Source of the DNA: UWMA-0277 sp965183885
GTDB lineage: Bacteria > Bacteroidota > Bacteroidia > Flavobacteriales > BACL11
Assembly: GCA_965183885.1 (NCBI GenBank)
Contig: OZ238992.1
Location: forward strand, 1,860,001-1,924,000
Length of the DNA stretch: 64,000 nt
Direction: 5' to 3'
Translations under genes and position numbers: made by a program
Notes under the pieces: generated by a model
What the model was told of the DNA's origin: nothing
What the model saw: the letters and a program-made list of their open reading frames with translations, nothing else
Databases searched by the model: none
Shown: piece after piece, positions 60,482-64,000 of the stretch
Numbering within the stretch: position 1 is the first letter of the stretch
Layout of the letters: every line of letters starts with the position of its first letter

Positions 60482-61993
60482 TTATTCAATAATTATATGC
60501 TTGTCTACAGTACCATCATCATAAATGTAAAATAGGGTAGCATTTCTTTTTATAGTAGTTTCTTTTCCTAGTATATCTACTATTTTAAGAAGTTTTCGTT
60601 TAGTTTTTTGTACTTCATTAAGAATGCTTACAGTACAAACAGCTTGGCAAGAAGATAAACTAGTGTAAACTCCTGTTCCTAGCCCGTAGTCAATACAAGT
60701 GCCATTTGTGCAATCCCAAGAAGGAGTAAAGTTACAATTGTTATTAAAAGAGTGTTGAGGATCAATATTTCCATTGTTTATAGTCCAGTTAGCATAAGCC
60801 CAAGTAGTATCATCAGCTTCAATGCAGTATAAATTAGGGTTGTTACTGATATTAAACTCTGATGCACTAATACTCATATTGCTGTTGTTTCCATTTCTAA
60901 TATCTAGCGTTGTAAGCATATTATTGTTACAAATTAAGTTCTTTAATCTTGTATTTGTACTTAAATCAAGACTATTAAGTTGATTATTAAAACATGATAA
61001 ATGTTTTAAGGCTGTATCTTGATTTATTGTAAGGTTAGTTAGTTGATTACCGTCACAAGCTAATGTTCTTAAATTAAAAAGGCTGTCAGCATTTATACTA
61101 GTAAGCAGGTTTGTACTACATTCAAGTCTTATTAAACTAGGTAGTACTAGTGAGCTTATGTTTGATATCTTATTGTTATTACAATGGAACTCTTTAAGGT
61201 TTGGATGTGTTCCAGCAATAATATTTGTAAGGTGATTATCATTACAATAAAGCTTTTTAAGTGAATAGTTGGAGCTGATGTCTAAAGTAGTAAGTGTATT
61301 GTCATTACAATACAGGTTTATTAGTGAAGGGTTTTGGTCTATATTTAAGCTAGATAGTAAATTTTGTCCACAATATAAATGTTCTAGATTAGGGTTGGCA
61401 TTTAAGTTTAAACTACTTATTTGGTTTAAGAAACAGAATAGAAACTTTAAGGATGAATTGTAAGTTGTGTTAAGGTTGGTGATTTGATTATCAATGCAAT
61501 ATAGTTTCTCTAATGCAAAATTATCATTAATGTTAAGGCTAGAAAGTTGGTTTGAGCTACAGATTAATATTTTTAAACCGGTATTTGAGTTTACGTTCAG
61601 ATTTGTAAGTTGGTTTATTTCACAGTTTAAGTATTCTAAAAAAGTATTACTACTTAGGTCCAGATTGTTAATCTGATTTCCATTGCAATCTAGGTGTGTT
61701 AAGGAGGTGTTGTTACTTACATCTAGACTCGTTAGTAAATTATTAGAACAGTTTAAGTCGTTTAGAGCAGCAAAAGCATTAATCCCTGTTAAATCAAGTA
61801 TCGATAAAGAGCTAACATCTAAGGAGCTAATAGTATTAATTGAATTAGTATTAACTGAATCATTAAAGCTAATACCATCACCCATACCATTGCTTTCTAA
61901 ATAAAACTCAAATGCATTATCTGGAATATGTGTCTTTTGTGCTTTTCCGTTTAAGGCAAATACAAAAAATAAAAGTAGAAGTTTGTATTTCAT
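60482..61993 (-). CDS. Secreted leucine-rich-repeat protein with four-Cys module and short C-terminal signature (copy 3)
   Basis: The 503-residue product has a signal peptide (YKLLLLFFVFALNGKAQ), the motif HIPDNAFEFYLESNGMGDG, and about sixteen 21-residue LRRs of the form LxCxxNxLxxLDxSxN. A NISNNPNLYCIEADDTTWA cap is shared with the two tandem LRR genes. Then come a four-Cys module (WDCTNG...CQAVC) and a C-terminal KLLKIVDILGKET...HIIIE segment. It is about 40 kb away from the other LRR genes but has the same plan. It converges with the glucosaminidase gene across a five-base gap containing an inverted repeat. Confidence 0.8.
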   Translation of the reverse strand: MKYKLLLLFFVFALNGKAQKTHIPDNAFEFYLESNGMGDGISFNDSVNTNSINTISSLDVSSLSILDLTGINAFAALNDLNCSNNLLTSLDVSNNTSLTHLDCNGNQINNLDLSSNTFLEYLNCEINQLTNLNVNSNTGLKILICSSNQLSSLNINDNFALEKLYCIDNQITNLNTTYNSSLKFLFCFLNQISSLNLNANPNLEHLYCGQNLLSSLNIDQNPSLINLYCNDNTLTTLDISSNYSLKKLYCNDNHLTNIIAGTHPNLKEFHCNNNKISNISSLVLPSLIRLECSTNLLTSINADSLFNLRTLACDGNQLTNLTINQDTALKHLSCFNNQLNSLDLSTNTRLKNLICNNNMLTTLDIRNGNNSNMSISASEFNISNNPNLYCIEADDTTWAYANWTINNGNIDPQHSFNNNCNFTPSWDCTNGTCIDYGLGTGVYTSLSSCQAVCTVSILNEVQKTKRKLLKIVDILGKETTIKRNATLFYIYDDGTVDKHIIIE

Positions 61994-62132
61994 TAATTAT
62001 TATCTATTTAAACCAAAATATTTTACTTAAAAAATCTTTAAAACCTATTTATAAAGGTTCTGGGTTTAAAGGTAATAATTTTTCTTAACTAATAAAAATA
62101 TAGGATTTAAGGCTTATCTACTAGGGATTACT

Positions 62133-64000
62133 TTACTTTTTACTTCCTAATTCGTAGCTATAAATAAAACCATTTTTAACATTAAGGATATTTATTTTGC
62201 TATTATTATTAAGATCAACCATATTAAAATAGCCATCTGTTGCAATAGGGAAGCCTTCAATTATTCCTGAGCTATTAAATAAATACAGATGTTGTTTAGT
62301 AGTTGTAGCATAAATATTATTAGTCATAGCTGAAAGTGCTATAATTTCACTATTTAAAGTAAAAGACTGTAGGTTATTAAACTCCTTAGTATCAATAATA
62401 AATAACTGATTATTATTAGTGTAAGCTAGTTGAGAGTTAGACGTTTCTGTATTATTAAATACTAATTGAGTATGTAGTAGTTTACTATTTGAGCTTAAGT
62501 TAGGAACGGTAATAGTAGTTGCATTACCATTAGTTGTACCTTTCCAAAGCTTGCCTTCAGTAGTAATATTATATAGAGTGCCGTTATTATCTATTTGTGT
62601 AGGATTGTTGGTGAATTGAATATTTGTTTCAAAAGAAACTCTTTCACTACCATTCAATGCTAGTAATCTAGTATTGCTATTTTGGGTAGCAGCTAATATA
62701 TAATCCTTTGTACCTACTCTAAAGTGTCTAGGACTTTCTTTTATGTTGTCTGTTGTTACCTCATATTTCCACCCTTTTACATCTTTTCCTTTCTTATCTA
62801 AGTTGTATATATTGTTGTCATTTCCAACAATAATAATACGGTATTTTTTAGTGTTGTTATAATCAAATAAGGAGTGTCCTAAAGAAGTTTTAGAAGGTAA
62901 TATTTTTGGGAATCCATCTACATTTTTACCATTTCTATCTAATAAGTGTAATTGTGAGTTAGTATTAAAAAGGCATTGGTATTTATTATTTTTATAGGCA
63001 TCAATAACTGATATCTCTCCAATAATTTTAGCATCTAGTTCTTTTTTCCATAACTGTTCTCCTTTTGCATTAATTGCAAATAAAGTATTGTTGTCATTCT
63101 GTATCAATATCATTTGTTCTTTAGTAAAATGATTGTATACAAACTGAGGAGTCATACTTGTTGTAGTGTCTAATTGTTTAAACCACTCTTCTTTTATATC
63201 TTCTTTAAAGTCTGTATCATAAAAAAGGTTAAGGTTGTTAAGTAGTAAGTTTTTCTTTGCAGTTATTTGTAATGATAGAGCAGTAAATTTAGCTAATGAG
63301 TCAGTATTAAATACTAACTGTTTGCTAAAATTAGCTTGTAATTTATTTTTTAAGGCACTAGCAGTCTTTCCAGGGTTTATGTAGAAAAATAGATTTGATT
63401 TAGATGAAAAGTAGTTGCTGTAATTAGAAAAATGTTTGCTGTTTACTAAAGTGTTTTTCCCTTTGTAATTATCAATTAGGTACTCCAGGGAAGCAACAGT
63501 ATTACTAAAAATAAAGTAATCATTAATACTTGTAAAGTATGGGGTGCTTTGTTCAAATAGGTCACCAAAAAGGTGAGCTGTTATTTTAGGGTCTGCAATA
63601 GTGTTAATTGCATAATCTGAGTAGGTTTTCTTATCAGTGATTAAACCTTGAAGTAGGCTACTAGTAGTAATTGAATTTTTACTTTTAAAATATGTATATT
63701 GTTGTTGTTGACTTTGAGTAGCAGATGTGTTGAATAAACCAGCTTCTTTTTCTAGTTCATTTATAAACTCATTATAATTCACATTATTACTATCAATAAT
63801 AGCTTTACGGTGTTTATCCCAGCTCCAGAAGTTATTTTGATTTTGAAGAATTTTATTCTTCTTTTCATATAAATCCTTTGTGTTGTTAAAGCCAATTGCA
63901 AGTAGTAAAGAGGTATTTTCTGGTATAATATCAGTAATTCCTATTTTTTGCGGAGATTGATTGTTAAATACATCGGTAAAATCATTTGTATTTTTATTAA
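62133..64000 (-). CDS. Large propeller-like protein, N-terminus beyond the window (partial)
   Basis: The frame is open from the stop at 62133 to the last base, more than 620 codons, and contains no ATG near its start. The GTG at 63782 is internal, because the coding frame continues upstream as DFTDVFNNQSPQKIGITDII, then PENTSLLLAIGFNNTKDLYEK. The true start lies to the right. The N-terminal half resembles DUF3352-like proteins (low confidence). The C-terminal half has beta-propeller or PQQ-like repeats (LFAINAKGEQLWKKEL, LHLLDRNGKNVDGFPK, NIYNLDKKGKDVKGWKYEV, LYLFNSSGIIEGFPIATDG). No signal can be judged. The function is unknown. Confidence 0.75.
   Translation of the reverse strand, partial: NKNTNDFTDVFNNQSPQKIGITDIIPENTSLLLAIGFNNTKDLYEKKNKILQNQNNFWSWDKHRKAIIDSNNVNYNEFINELEKEAGLFNTSATQSQQQQYTYFKSKNSITTSSLLQGLITDKKTYSDYAINTIADPKITAHLFGDLFEQSTPYFTSINDYFIFSNTVASLEYLIDNYKGKNTLVNSKHFSNYSNYFSSKSNLFFYINPGKTASALKNKLQANFSKQLVFNTDSLAKFTALSLQITAKKNLLLNNLNLFYDTDFKEDIKEEWFKQLDTTTSMTPQFVYNHFTKEQMILIQNDNNTLFAINAKGEQLWKKELDAKIIGEISVIDAYKNNKYQCLFNTNSQLHLLDRNGKNVDGFPKILPSKTSLGHSLFDYNNTKKYRIIIVGNDNNIYNLDKKGKDVKGWKYEVTTDNIKESPRHFRVGTKDYILAATQNSNTRLLALNGSERVSFETNIQFTNNPTQIDNNGTLYNITTEGKLWKGTTNGNATTITVPNLSSNSKLLHTQLVFNNTETSNSQLAYTNNNQLFIIDTKEFNNLQSFTLNSEIIALSAMTNNIYATTTKQHLYLFNSSGIIEGFPIATDGYFNMVDLNNNSKINILNVKNGFIYSYELGSKK

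Noticed and set aside
63780..63782. GTG at 63782 as the start of the right-edge protein
   Set aside because: The same frame is open upstream to the window edge and reads as typical coding sequence (for example PENTSLLLAIGF), so the start lies outside the window.

Overview
The window is a low-GC (about one third G+C by eye), densely packed bacterial chromosome segment. It comes from the phylum Bacteroidota, most likely order Flavobacteriales. The support is: a PorX-type regulator of the type IX secretion system (T9SS), secreted proteins with T9SS type A and type B C-terminal sorting domains, an LpxC-FabZ fusion, a split transketolase, a long Lgt, DUF4294, DUF2461 and DUF5522 proteins, and promoters of the Bacteroidota form TTG / TAnnTTTG. 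I see no phage, insertion sequence, CRISPR array, rRNA or tRNA. It reads as core chromosome with islands of secreted-protein genes.

Layout. 1-3289 (minus): lipid A operon lpxD, lpxC-fabZ, lpxA, running into efp, which is cut by the left edge. 3354-8231: an HD-domain phosphohydrolase divergent from porX, tsaE, alanine dehydrogenase and a small membrane-anchored protein. 8250-13749 (minus): proline dehydrogenase, an O-methyltransferase, two small Cys-rich exported proteins, lgt and mtaB. 13883-22261 (plus): a solute-binding lipoprotein, a 1338-residue beta-helix T9SS cargo protein and two tandem leucine-rich-repeat proteins. 22298-37027: a nucleoside-diphosphate-sugar epimerase, pheT, an SRPBCC protein, an FAD dehydrogenase, a secreted subtilisin-like protease, DUF4294, 3-hydroxyacyl-CoA dehydrogenase, a lipoprotein, pcm and two outer-membrane-barrel-like proteins. 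37046-43735: an aminotransferase, a SigZ-like ECF sigma factor followed by a tiny CxC-repeat protein, then (minus) a six-gene run of transketolase N half, von Willebrand A protein, transketolase C half, ECF sigma factor, anti-sigma-like protein and a periplasmic protein. 44015-52179 (plus): a type B T9SS protein, ychF, parE and parC. 52264-64000: two secreted proteins with an unusual short C-terminal signature, DUF2461, hutU, a DUF5522 mini-protein, a PLP enzyme, a glucosaminidase, another LRR protein and a large propeller-like protein that runs off the right edge.

The main discovery candidate is the pair at 38324-39054. A SigZ-like sigma factor with a Cys-bearing tail is followed by a 39-residue protein with 13 cysteines, eight of them in an unbroken CxCxC run, and a strong shared terminator. 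This looks like a self-contained metallothionein-like stress module. Further points of interest are a short, non-standard C-terminal signature on five secreted proteins (two with a preceding four-Cys mini-domain), six promoters whose -7 box ends exactly four bases before the start codon (suggesting leaderless mRNAs), a tandemly repeated gene 3' end, and a relic of a sorting domain in front of a gene that carries the intact version.

Three start or extent corrections matter. The protein at the right edge has no start in the window and stays open to base 64000. Several long readings start at TTG or upstream codons and are better started at internal ATGs (28598, 34709, 38324, 44015, 54548 on plus; 11255, 38227, 43735 on minus). 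Two genes under 60 codons are real (38935-39054 and 58466-58645).
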